Shown here: positions 24,648-34,552 of the stretch, piece by piece | How the letters are laid out: the number at the start of each line of letters is the position of its first letter | How positions within the stretch are numbered: position 1 is the stretch's first letter | Assembly (NCBI RefSeq): GCF_026151205.1 | Contig: NC_087081.1 | Coordinates: 5,513,246-5,577,245 of the forward strand | Direction: 5' to 3' | DNA length: 64,000 nt | From: Bolinopsis microptera | Lineage: Eukaryota; Ctenophora; Tentaculata; Lobata; Bolinopsidae | Position numbers and translations under genes: made by a program | Notes under the pieces: generated by a model | Seen by the model: only the letters and a program-made list of their open reading frames with translations | Told to the model about the DNA's origin: nothing | Databases searched by the model: none

Positions 24648-25832
24648 GGCAATTCAGTAGTGTGGCATAACACGGTTAAGGCACGGTTAAGGCACGGTTA
24701 AGGCACGGTTAAGGCACAAGGGTTACATAATAACAGTAGTGTGGCATAACACGGTTAAGGCACGGTTAAGGCACGGTTAACGCTCGGTTAACGCACGGTT
24801 AAGGCACGGTTAAGGCACAAACTGCCCAAAAGCAACCATTATGGTCGCTTAAGGCACGGTTAACGCACGGTTAACGCACGGTTGGGGAAATATAACATAT
24901 AAACATACAAGTGGTTAACTAAGGCACGGCTAGGGAACAAGGGTTACATAAGGCACGGTTGAGACACGGTCACTTAAGGCACGGTTAACGATCTGTAAAT
25001 TTTACAGTGCGATTCCCGCTATGAATAAATTTTCTAATTGTAAAGCAACAGCCCTGCTTCGTTTGACCGTCCTATATTTGAAATCCTTATCTCGATTAAC
25101 GATCTCTTCAGGTAACAAAGCTCTTCAAATTAAGTTAACATCTCCTAGAGGGTCATCAGATGATTGTTGTAGTCGATCCCTGTCAGACACACGCTACTCC
25201 TGTAGTCAGACCGACAAGATCCAACCCTGCACCTACAAATTCTCGTACCACCGCTGTACGTCCTACCAGACCTCCTCCTCCTCCCACACCTATTGTTCCT
25301 GCTTCCAATCCCAACACCGCTCCTACCGCTCCTACCGCTCCTACCGCTCCTACTTTACCTCCATCTGGATCCCCGCCTACCTCTTCCAATGATGCTGGTT
25401 CGGATCTTGTTGCTCAAAATCCGATACTTCCTCTCAACGCTGGCAATCCCGCTCCTGGTCCAGTACGATCCAATACTCGCAAGAGAACATTCTCCCTGCC
25501 TGGAATACAAACAGAGTACAAATCAATCTTGGACCGTGTCAACGATGGAGAATCTCTAGCAGCAGCTCTAAACGCTGCTGCGTTCCCCAACCGTGCGTTA
25601 ACCGTGCGTTAACCGTGCCTTAAGCGACCATAATGGTTGCTTTTGGGCAGTTTGTGCCTGAACCGTGCCTTAACCGTGCGTTAACCGTGCGTTAACCGTG
25701 CCTTAAGAACCGTGCCTTATGTAACCCTTGTGCCTTAACCGTGCCTTAACCGTGCCTTAACCGTGCCTTAACTGTGCCTTAACCGTGCCTTAACCGTGCC
25801 TTAACCGTGTTATGCCACACTACTGAATTGCC
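24648..25832. mobile_element. Foldback element B (GGCAA ends, 8-bp TSD, 11-bp repeat arms)
   Basis: A 1185-bp element flanked by perfect 8-bp duplications GCATATTA (24640-24647 and 25833-25840). The ends are GGCAATTCAGTAGTGTGGCA and its exact complement. The arms are tandem 11-bp units (GGTTAAGGCAC with GGTTAACGCAC variants), about 350 bp on the left and 240 bp on the right. The centre carries an open frame for a proline-rich protein with a helix-turn-helix-like end (25160-25612). It shares end sequence, TSD length and pattern, arm design and a cargo fragment with element A. No transposase is encoded, so it must depend on a partner. Confidence 0.88.
25160..25612 (+). CDS. Proline-rich protein with helix-rich C-terminus, foldback cargo
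   Basis: This is a 150-codon frame in the unique centre of element B. The ATG follows GGTCATCAG, so the start could instead be a splice acceptor. Residues 1-20 contain the DPC..H.TP..RP.R motif shared with element A. A PPPPP tract and PTAPTAPTAPT repeats follow, and then a basic RKRTFS. The end (IQTEYKSILDRVNDGESLAA) reads like the first helices of a helix-turn-helix DNA-binding unit. The last codons (NRALTVR) are translated from the 11-bp arm repeat, so the frame runs into the arm and is probably truncated. It could be the N-terminus of a transposase or DNA-binding partner from an autonomous relative, or a captured host exon. Its function is unknown. Confidence 0.5.
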   Translation: MIVVVDPCQTHATPVVRPTRSNPAPTNSRTTAVRPTRPPPPPTPIVPASNPNTAPTAPTAPTAPTLPPSGSPPTSSNDAGSDLVAQNPILPLNAGNPAPGPVRSNTRKRTFSLPGIQTEYKSILDRVNDGESLAAALNAAAFPNRALTVR

Positions 25833-25862
25833 GCATATTAATTATATATAATTGCAGTAGTT

Positions 25863-26258
25863 GGTGTCCTACTGCAAAGTCACTAGAAAAACTAGACATT
25901 TGCCATAGAAAACACCTTAGATCATTACTGAACATTTATTGGCCTCATGGAACAATATCCAATGCAAACTTATACCTAAGATGTAACTCAGTAAAGCTAT
26001 CAGATTTTGTCCCTAAAGCAAGGTGGAAGTTCTTAGGTCATATCTTGCGTAGTGCTGGATGACTCCCCCGCTGCATTAGCGTTAAAGTTTGCTGTCACAA
26101 CAAACTGTAAAGGGCGCGTCGGTGCGCATCGTAAGAATTTGTTCAAGATTATTATGAATGATTTGACCCGTAGAGGTTTAAAACTTAACTCTTTGAATGA
26201 TCTTGATAAGCTTAAGATATTAGCCGATGATAGAGTTGCTTGGAGAAACAAATTTTAA
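25863..26258 (+). pseudogene. LINE reverse-transcriptase C-terminal fragment
   Basis: From 25863 the frame reads AKSLEKLDICHRKHLRSLLN, then ISNANLYLRCNSVKLSDF and RWKFLGHILR. This is the post-RT C-terminal region of many non-LTR retrotransposons (LD.FHRR.LR.IL...R.R.LGH.LR). A frameshift near 26055 moves to the frame ending in GLKLNSLNDLDKLKILADDR and AWRNKF then stop, the usual LINE terminus. It is 5'-truncated, as is common for LINE insertions. A 45-bp piece of the same LINE (TAGAAAACACCTTAGATCAT) occurs at 29398-29442. Confidence 0.75.
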
Positions 26259-26676
26259 CTCTAGCTGTTTTGACCACCATTTTAGGATGACTTGATTTCT
26301 TTTAGGGGTTTTGAATATTTTATTTTTAATGGTGTAAACAGTTTCTTAATAATACAGCATATTATGACCTACACTATAAATATAACCATGTGCTGTGGTG
26401 GATTACGAAAAGAGTGTTAGTTTATCAAATTAAGACACCATTCAACACGTCAGACTCAGACACGGTGCAATTTAAATAAAACCTAAAATAAACAGCCGAC
26501 AACTTTACACAAACACTGTGTTTGCATAGCATTAGCAAGCACCACTCACCATGCGAGGAGCGTGGAGGGAGGGGTGAATATATGTATGACGTCACAGCGC
26601 AATATCTAGTTATGGCTCTAACTTATGATAGGAACATAATAGTGTTTCGAAGGTGGTTAGTGTGAAGTTTGCACCC

Positions 26677-26962
26677 TTTAAGGGTTTTTACCGTACCTTA
26701 TCGGACGTTATTTTACCGGACATTGCGTAAACGGACATAATTTTGAATGCACATTAAAATGAGCGGCAATATGTACTTTTAAATACATCGTCTGACTTTA
26801 TTTGAACGATTTTGAAGTCTGATAAAGTATTTAACATCTTTGAACAGTACGACCCCTCCCTCCCCCCACAATGATTCATTATGCGGTACTCAAATTTATT
26901 ATATATTTTATCACATACCAACAAAGCGGGATGGTACAAGCTAGCAAAAGAGAAATAGAAAG
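26677..26962 (+). repeat. 280-bp direct repeat, copy 2
   Basis: Near-identical to 24323-24602, with scattered substitutions and short indels, in the same orientation. The 2.07 kb between the two copies consists of element B, the LINE tail and about 400 bp of AT-rich sequence. Confidence 0.85.
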
Positions 26963-28112
26963 GGATGAAGCTAATTAGCTTATTTCATGGACTCCAACTC
27001 AGCTGATACCCAAAGTCAAATACTAAGTTACCTGATTAATAATGTTATCCGATGAGAGGAAACGATTTTACAATATACAAACAAACTTTAATCACTTCAA
27101 GGACACAGCCATGGGAGTAACGTGCACCAGACAGTTCGTTTGAAAGTTTGTTCTGACTTCTGCAATTTAATTACAACTTTAGAATTATTGAGTTAGAGCC
27201 AAATTGTTCCTAGTATATAGTAGGTAGTATAGTGTATTATGATTTATGAACAAACATAGAATAGCGGTGGCTTTATGTTGTTAACATTGTAATTGGGTGT
27301 TCAATGTTCATGGGCAGAAAACACAAAGTAGAATCGCTGAATCGTGCTAAAAAATATGACATAGGTACATATTTTGATTTCGATTCAATAATAACACGAT
27401 TCATGAAAATAATTCTTAGCACTGTGAGATTGTGGGTTTCAATTATTGCGGTCTTCTTTGTAAAGTTTTAAAGTTTATAAATTACAATTTACTACACACC
27501 ATTACTCGACAAAACTTATTTACACATGAACTGTGTCCACTATCCAATTATCCAAGACAGTAAATAGAATGAGGTCTCATGGTAGGTGAATTGAATAAAA
27601 ATATTGAAGTAAATAAAAGCAAACAAATTACATGTAATGCTGGAATTAGCAGAAAATAAAAAAATTTAAAAACAAACAAACAAAATACTGACAGGTAATT
27701 CACTTCCTTTGTGTAGCGGGTGTCGTACATACATAAAACTATAAAATCAATTGGAATAGTTCATTCGAAGAAAGACTGCTTTAGTATCTAATATCAGTAT
27801 GTTTCCTGGAAATTGGAAACCAGAGAAGGAACTAAATTTATGCAGTTGTGACGTTAACGTTGGTCCAGAACGCGAACGTTTGTAGTTGTTATGTAATGCC
27901 AGTAAAATCACGAAAAGTGCTACATTTCACAGAAAATAGCTCTTTAAGGACAGTTCACAATAACTTTACCTTCCTAGTTGTGAATTTGATCAAATAATCT
28001 CACAGATCTAAACGACAGAATAAGCTTAGTTTCACTTTAATTATTTTGATTCTTAATCCAAATTGCACATGCGACAGCATAAGATTAAATGATTCATTTT
28101 AGCTTGTGGTAA
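26963..28112. other. Intergenic DNA, nothing recognised
   Basis: AT-rich, with only short chance frames on both strands. No motif or repeat was found that I can support. Confidence 0.5.
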
Positions 28113-28974
28113 TAGTAGAGGCTCTTACGGGCATTGTCTGCTCGATACGCTAGGGACCCCAGATACACCTTTCTAGACGTATTTTTGACCGTAGAATCGA
28201 TTAAAAGTGGTTTCGAGATGATTGGACTGAGTTTACGCGGGTAAAATCGCAAAAAACTGATTTTTGGGCAAAAAATAGGCCAAAAAACCATGTTTTTTGA
28301 TATTTTGAACAAGTTAATTTTGTTGGCATGTCGGCAAAACTTGCATGGAAATAGTTAAAACACAGCCGCACAAGACGGTACAAAAATTTTAAAAATCCCT
28401 CTGTTTTTACGCGGGTAAAAATCCAAAAAAGTGGTAAAAATTTTGACTTTTTTTGCTTGAAGTTTGAATAATTTTTTGCAGTTGTATTAAATCAACCCAA
28501 AAATAGTCACATCGTGTTTGCCTAAATTTTTCCTTTCCGAGAAGTACCCACTCCATATACTTTATCGAAGTTTGAATATTGTCACTCCGCAAGCGTTTTT
28601 GCCAAATTTTCGACGCGCACTACGCGCAAAAGCATTTAGTTGTTATCAATTGGCACCCGCGCGTTCATCATAAATTTCAAACAGCTGTAACTCAGCGAGA
28701 TTATGGCCGTTTTAGCTCATATTTTCACACTAAATAGAAAATAATGTGATCTTATTGCTGACAAAATATGAATATAATTACTCTATTTGCCTTAGAGTAA
28801 TAGACTGTCAAAGTTTAAAACGCGCATTGGTATAGCACGTGACTAATAATGCCAAATTTATACTTCTTAACATATTATCGATCCTTAGACATCATACTAT
28901 TGTGTCAAATTAGCGGTTAGGTCTCTAAACTCGTAGCAGAAAACACGTCTTTTTGCCCGTAAGAGCCTCTACTA
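28113..28974. mobile_element. Non-autonomous DNA transposon, TA target
   Basis: Terminal inverted repeats GTAGAGGCTCTTACGGGC (from 28115) and the complement (to 28972) are each bordered by TA. The 858-bp interior is non-coding and contains two tracts of GCGGGTAAAA followed by a run of A (28236 and 28410). TIRs plus TA duplication fit a Tc1/mariner-type MITE. Confidence 0.7.
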
Positions 28975-31900
28975 TAATACTGATACTGTACTGATACTGT
29001 CATATCTAACAGCCTTAAAATCAGCCTTTGTAACTGCAAGCACCTGTTCAAGCATAACAAAAATCTTCTCTGGATTGTCGAGTGCAATGATAACAGTAAG
29101 CAGTTTGTTGGGATGTATTCTTTTATGTAACTTAGTAACAACGAGATATCTGGACCGGGTATAAAAAGCAGTGTGGTGCAAACTAGCAAATAATTATAGG
29201 TTCGATTATAGGTTCTATTCCGATTTGCTTCAATCTCAAAAATGGTGAGCTGGAGGCCAGATTCTCAGGTTCTTATCCGAAGTATCACTCCGATAGATTC
29301 TAATATCAACCATTATTTGAAAAACCCACGGGTGTTTATTTTGAGCATCTCACCTTGGTGACAAAATTATTACTTATAATTTACTTAGCAAACGAAATAG
29401 AAAACACCTTAGATCATTACTGAACATTTATTGGCCTCATTTAAACAAAACTTCAAACGAAATTTTGTTTAAATCTTCTTTAACAGTTTACGATTTAACA
29501 CCTCGTAACTTGGCACCAATGTTCGTCAAGGTCTAAACTTAAAGTTGTTTCAAAATTTGAGATGGAACGGATAAAAGCTTTAGGAGAAGATAAGTTTTAA
29601 AGGTGGGAAATAAATTTTCAGGAAAGCCAAAAATACTGATTATTGAGAAAATGTGTTAATCTCAATTTATGAGCATATAGTAGATTGAAAGCTAAACATT
29701 TCAAATGAACTGATCGATAAATATAATATTAACGCTCTAACAGCCTTTAAGTAGTGTAGAAAAAACATTGGACTAAACAGATCTATAACTCTTTCAAAAA
29801 TTGTCACTCCAGATGAATAGTCCTCCGTTTCAGCTCTTTAATCTTTGAAAGAATATTAAGTAACGTATATGAACAGATATTAATAATGGATTATTAATCG
29901 GAGGTTTCAATGAGAAAGAATTCGGTCTAAGGTCATCGGTTGAGTTTGAGTAAACTATCGTCCAGGCTTGTAAAGGTGTGAGGAGGTAATAACTTGTTTA
30001 AAGCCGCTAATAGTGGCTGAAGCAATCTAATCTATCTAAATTTACCAATCGTAGTATCATTAATATAAGTATACTATACGTTCATTGATATTCTTTCCAA
30101 GATTAAAGAGCTGACATCAAGGACTATCCCTATCTGGAGTGACACTCTTAGCAAAAGAGCTGTAAGCTTAGAAAGGGCGTGGCATAATATTAATAACTAT
30201 GCATACTAGGTCATTGAAGCGGCATCACTGCTCCAGTCCAGCAAATATTTTTTATTGGGGCAGCTAAAGTTTCTCACATGTAAATTATCTAGAAACGCGC
30301 GCGACGATTAAAGAAATCTTGTTAGCTTTGCCCTTGTAGTTCCCGTACATACCTTAACGGACCTTATTTAGACGCATGAGGCCCTAGCGTTCATTTTAAT
30401 GTCCGTTCAAATAAAGTATGTTCGTTTACAGTCCGTCCAAGTCAAAATTCGTTGAAATTTTTCCCCAAACGTATTCCACTACAAACTTTTTGTCCAGGAT
30501 ATATAATTACTATTAATTGTAGATATTTCACGTTAAACAACAGATTTATTTTAACAATTGTGCGTTGCAGTTATGTAAAAGTTATTGCAACTTTTCATCC
30601 ATGACAAAGGTATTTAGCAGAATTAACGTTTGTTTAATACACTGAGTGGAGACTCTCACTTCCTCCCCAAGTAGTTTCTCAACTATTGGTAATATGTTTA
30701 CTGTTTAGTAGGTGAAATGAGAGGGTGAAATGAGCCATGAGGCTATCAAGTATACTTTTGTGTATATTTTCGAGTAGGTTCGGTATTATGATTATCTAAT
30801 ATGTCAACAATAAAAATTGATTCATCCTCTTCAAGCTCAATATTTCAAAATGAGGCTAATAAATAATTCGACCGCATTTTAATTTCAACGCACGGAAACA
30901 TGTTATAGACCCACTACAAAACTTGTAATTGTAGCCCGAAGGTTATTGAGACTTTATCGAAACTTATGTAAGGTTGGATTGAGGCTACCTTCCCTCCTTG
31001 AGGCAAAATTGAGGCTAACAGATACACTACGCAGACAAACGTCACTGTGTTACTGATAGGGAGACAAGTACCCAACACCGTGATAAATCTGCCCTTGCAT
31101 CATAGTCATACTGTGTTGTATTAATGTAAGGATTGACTTATCTCAAACACAAGGAAATATTTTGTCGTAAACTATGAATGTAAATTTGTCGCCGCCCAAG
31201 AATATCTTGCGCCCATTGCGCTAATTGTCGTAAGACTACCTCAGGTAATTAATTTAAGTCTTTGTTAGTAGTAGAACTGTTGGCTAGAGTAGGCTCCTTA
31301 CTTCTATGGAGCTCTCTGGCCAATTGCTCTGGCAATGCTATCCATGGGGCCATGTAATATCACATGATCTGATATCATGCCAAATTAGGCTCCAAACTAT
31401 AAAGTGTAATACAAATGAAACTGTTTGAGAAATTTTTACAAGGAAAGTTTTTATTTCGCTTGACACATCTCATTATTATTATATTTTAAATGTTTCAAAA
31501 TGTTCTCAAACGCAAGGAAATATTTTTTGTATACATTTTTCCTAATAATCGAAAGTCAATCTGAATATTGCACTATTAAACATAAACTACCCCAGGTTAC
31601 TGATTTAAATCAATATTTAAATCAGTACCTCATAGTAGTAGAACAGCTGTTGAGAGGGCTCTAAAAAAGCAGTGCAATTAGTTTTGTAATCACACCGAAT
31701 ATGCTTTCGGATGCTCAAAAAACAGTGCAATTAATCGCACTCCCTGGAAAAAAGCCGCGGTGCGATTATGATAATAATAAGTGGCCGTCAAATAGGTCAA
31801 AAGTGGAGTTATACAGTAAATTAAAGCATTCGACATTAAAACTATCACTTATTAAATATTATAATAAGCGTGACAGGAGTTAGCCTCGATCTCACCTCTC

Positions 31901-32070
31901 AAAACTCATGTCAGGTTAGTATAACTATATGATCATCGACTATTCATGAATTATACAGGTTAGACAGGAACAATTTGAAGGGCTAGTCCGAAGAAGCAGT
32001 AGAACAAGAAATGAACAAAACCTTGATAGTTAGCCTTATTTTATCCTCTATCAAAAGAAAGAAAGGGTAG
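28975..32070. other. Intergenic DNA with decayed repeats
   Basis: No gene supported. It holds a 45-bp LINE fragment at 29398-29442 (identical in kind to 25905-25948), an imperfect inverted repeat with arms of about 90 bp at 29790-29875 and 30070-30165 (AGCTCTTTAATCTT shared), and a degenerate copy of the CCTTATCGGAC MITE family at 30349-30425. Confidence 0.55.
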
Positions 32071-32074
32071 GTGG

Positions 32075-32820
32075 AGTCTACTGCATCGACCTAAAGTGCC
32101 TATCCATATTATGTATACCAGGGCAAAGGATAATTTGAAGGACGTTATTGTCAAACATAATTTAAAAATTAGAAAAGATTTGTTAGCCTCACTTTACCCT
32201 CCATTAGAAGGAAAAAAGGGGTCGGCTGGGCCCAGGGACAAAAGGATTTCGCGGCGATTTTGGCCAAAAATCGCGATACCGCGAAATACATTTCGCGGTA
32301 TATTAAACTATACATAAAATTTGTCGCGGAGAATGGGAAATTTCGCGGTTTCGTACATGCCGCGAAATCCTTTTGTCCCTGGCTGGGCCGGCCTTCGACC
32401 AAGAGCATCCATCTTATGTATTTTAGGTTAGAGGATACTTTGATAGACGTTATTGTTCAAAATAATTCAAAAATTAGAAATGATCTGTTAGCCTCACTTT
32501 ACCCTCCATTAGAAGTAAAAAAGGAGTCGGCTGGGCCATCCTTCGACCTAGAGCATCCATGACCATATTATGTATTTTAGGTCAGAGGATACTTTGATAG
32601 ACGTTATTATTCAAATATAATTCATAACTTAGTGATGACTTGTTAACCTCATTTCCCCCTCAATTAGAAGGAAAAAAGGGGTCGGCTGGGCCAGCCTTTG
32701 ACCTAGAGCATCCAACTCATGTATTTTAAGTCAGAGGATACCTTGATAGACGTTATTATTCAAATACAATTCATAACTTAGTAATGACTTGTCCTCATTT
32801 TCCACTCAATTAGCGAAAAA
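32075..32820. repeat. Tandem repeat of about 151 bp, four copies
   Basis: Successive units carry AGAGGATACTTTGATAGACG about 152 bp apart (32430s, 32580s, 32730s), plus GAAGGAAAAAAGGGGTCGGC. The first and second units are 306 bp apart because a 149-bp MITE plus its 8-bp target duplication sits between them. Non-coding. Confidence 0.85.
32233..32381. mobile_element. hAT-type MITE with perfect 8-bp TSD
   Basis: A 149-bp element with TIRs CAGGGACAAAAGGATTTCGC and the exact complement. It is flanked by perfect 8-bp duplications GCTGGGCC (32225-32232 and 32382-32389). CAGGG termini and an 8-bp target duplication are hAT hallmarks. The other tandem units show the empty site, confirming the insertion boundaries. 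Confidence 0.92.
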
Positions 32821-33119
32821 ATTCTGAAAGAGTTCGATCTGATGAATCGATTGAACACGTTTAAACTTTTATTACATAATTGGAAGCTGTCATTAGAATA
32901 CAAAATGTAAAATGACTCGTTACCCTCAATTAGCCCTCGACTAAATGCATCGCAAATTTTATTAACCGAAACTCAATTAGTTGAACTATAGACATGTGAA
33001 ATATCATATGCCTATATTAAAAGTTCTTGCTGTGACAATCATCTAAAGTTAAATTGGGAAATACGTGGTCCATCTCGTGCGAAGTTTCATAATGACCAAC
33101 GTCAGTAGAGACTATGAAC

Positions 33120-33166
33120 GACAAGTGAAACTACTGTTTTACTCCTAAACAGTAGTTTCACTTGTC
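33120..33166. repeat. Perfect 20-bp hairpin
   Basis: GACAAGTGAAACTACTGTTT, a 7-nt loop, then the exact complement. Possibly a hairpin RNA or a solo fragment of a MITE. TGTTTACTGTTTAGTAG-type sequences recur downstream at 33270-33350. Confidence 0.75.
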
Positions 33167-33575
33167 CTACCTACTACCTAGTCTTTACTACCGGATATTT
33201 ATATCCCTGTAATCATTATCTTATCATGAGACTAATGAACAGCGAACCTCTCCAGGATCTTATATTGGTAATGTGTTTACTGTTTAGTAGTTTCTACTTT
33301 CTCAATTATTGATAATGTGTTTACTGTTTAGTTATTAGTAGTTTCTCGATTATCACCTGTGTTATCGAATTATACTGTCCAATTCTAAAGGATTATTAAT
33401 ATCACTAGATAATTGTGTTACCTGGTCAGCTGTACCATTTGAACTGGGGAGAATATAATTTCCACCACTGAAAACTTATGTGAGGAAGGCATTTGAAATT
33501 ACTAATATGTTAATATTATCGCATATTCTCCCCTCCTGTGGTAAGAGCACTCATTTGATAACTTTTGGTGTCTTA

Positions 33576-34070
33576 TTAGTGTAGGCTGAAATGCTCTGTT
33601 ATAGTCGTAAAATCAAAAGATAAGTGCACCTTACAGTTCAACGCAAAAAGAGCTTTTTTGGGTTCGATAAATGTTGCAAATTTTACTAATCGGTAAATTG
33701 AATGCCAACAACAAAATGAAAAAGTAACAAAATGAATGAGACATTTAAGATCTTTGTTATAATTGAATTTAAAATAAGTACAATGAAGCCCTTTATCAGT
33801 GCGTTGTGTTACCAGATCGGATGGAAATACAATCACCAACGCTCTGGTATCGGATATTAATACACTCGCACCTTCGACAATCGTGTAATAGTTTCCACCT
33901 TCATTCTTTGAATGATGGTACAATATACATATTTTGAGTGCTACCACATTTTGATATGATTCAGCGTCGTAAAACCGGAAATTATGTACAAATAAAGGGG
34001 CGTACAATAGTTCATCTGCCACAGCTGTACTGCCACACTGCCACAGCACTGATTCTAAGAAATTACCCAT
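33576..34070 (-). CDS. Possible CUB-domain-like exon, uncertain
   Basis: A 164-codon minus-strand frame whose middle resembles the second half of a CUB domain: a strand-rich segment (VALKICILYHH), YTIVEGASVLISDTRALVIV, then FPSD and a G...YFKF end, similar to the ...L.V.F.SD....GF...Y pattern of CUB folds in secreted proteins. The conserved first-half cysteines are not seen, and the frame continues past the domain into unlike sequence. It may be an exon of a secreted protein, a decayed copy or chance. No flanking exons were identified. Confidence 0.2.
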   Translation of the reverse strand: MGNFLESVLWQCGSTAVADELLYAPLFVHNFRFYDAESYQNVVALKICILYHHSKNEGGNYYTIVEGASVLISDTRALVIVFPSDLVTQRTDKGLHCTYFKFNYNKDLKCLIHFVTFSFCCWHSIYRLVKFATFIEPKKALFALNCKVHLSFDFTTITEHFSLH

Positions 34071-34552
34071 TCATGGTGACTGGTGAGATAACGTACTATC
34101 CCAGTCAATCGAGTTATTTAGCGTACAATACCAGGTCGAATTACATTGAGCAACTTTACCGATGTGTGGATCAGGATGTCAGAGGGATTGTTACCTGGTA
34201 AACCTGAAATTTTTGTGAAACTTGATTCTGACATAACAGCTATAGCATATAGAAGTTTATAAATATTTGAGGCAACAAATTCCGTCCGCACAGCCCTACA
34301 AAAGATGATACCACCAAAGGTATTACCGAGTGTGACTGATGTGAAGAAAACTTGACTTTTCTCCGATTGTTGTTGAAGAATAAAGTGTTCAAGTTTGCTC
34401 AAAGTAAAGTCGGTGCTGATAAATTCGTCGAAGCAAAATCGAGCCCAAACCTCCTTCTAGTTTTCTATAATTTATCCGCCTATATGAAGGGATTTATCAG
34501 TATAAAGTTACTCTATTACAATCATTGTTATCATTGTTATCAATGTTATCAA

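Noticed and set aside
25021-25392. 123-codon frame rich in SYRSYRS
   Set aside because: Alternative frame of the Pro-rich ORF; the 25160 frame is supported by similarity to element A.
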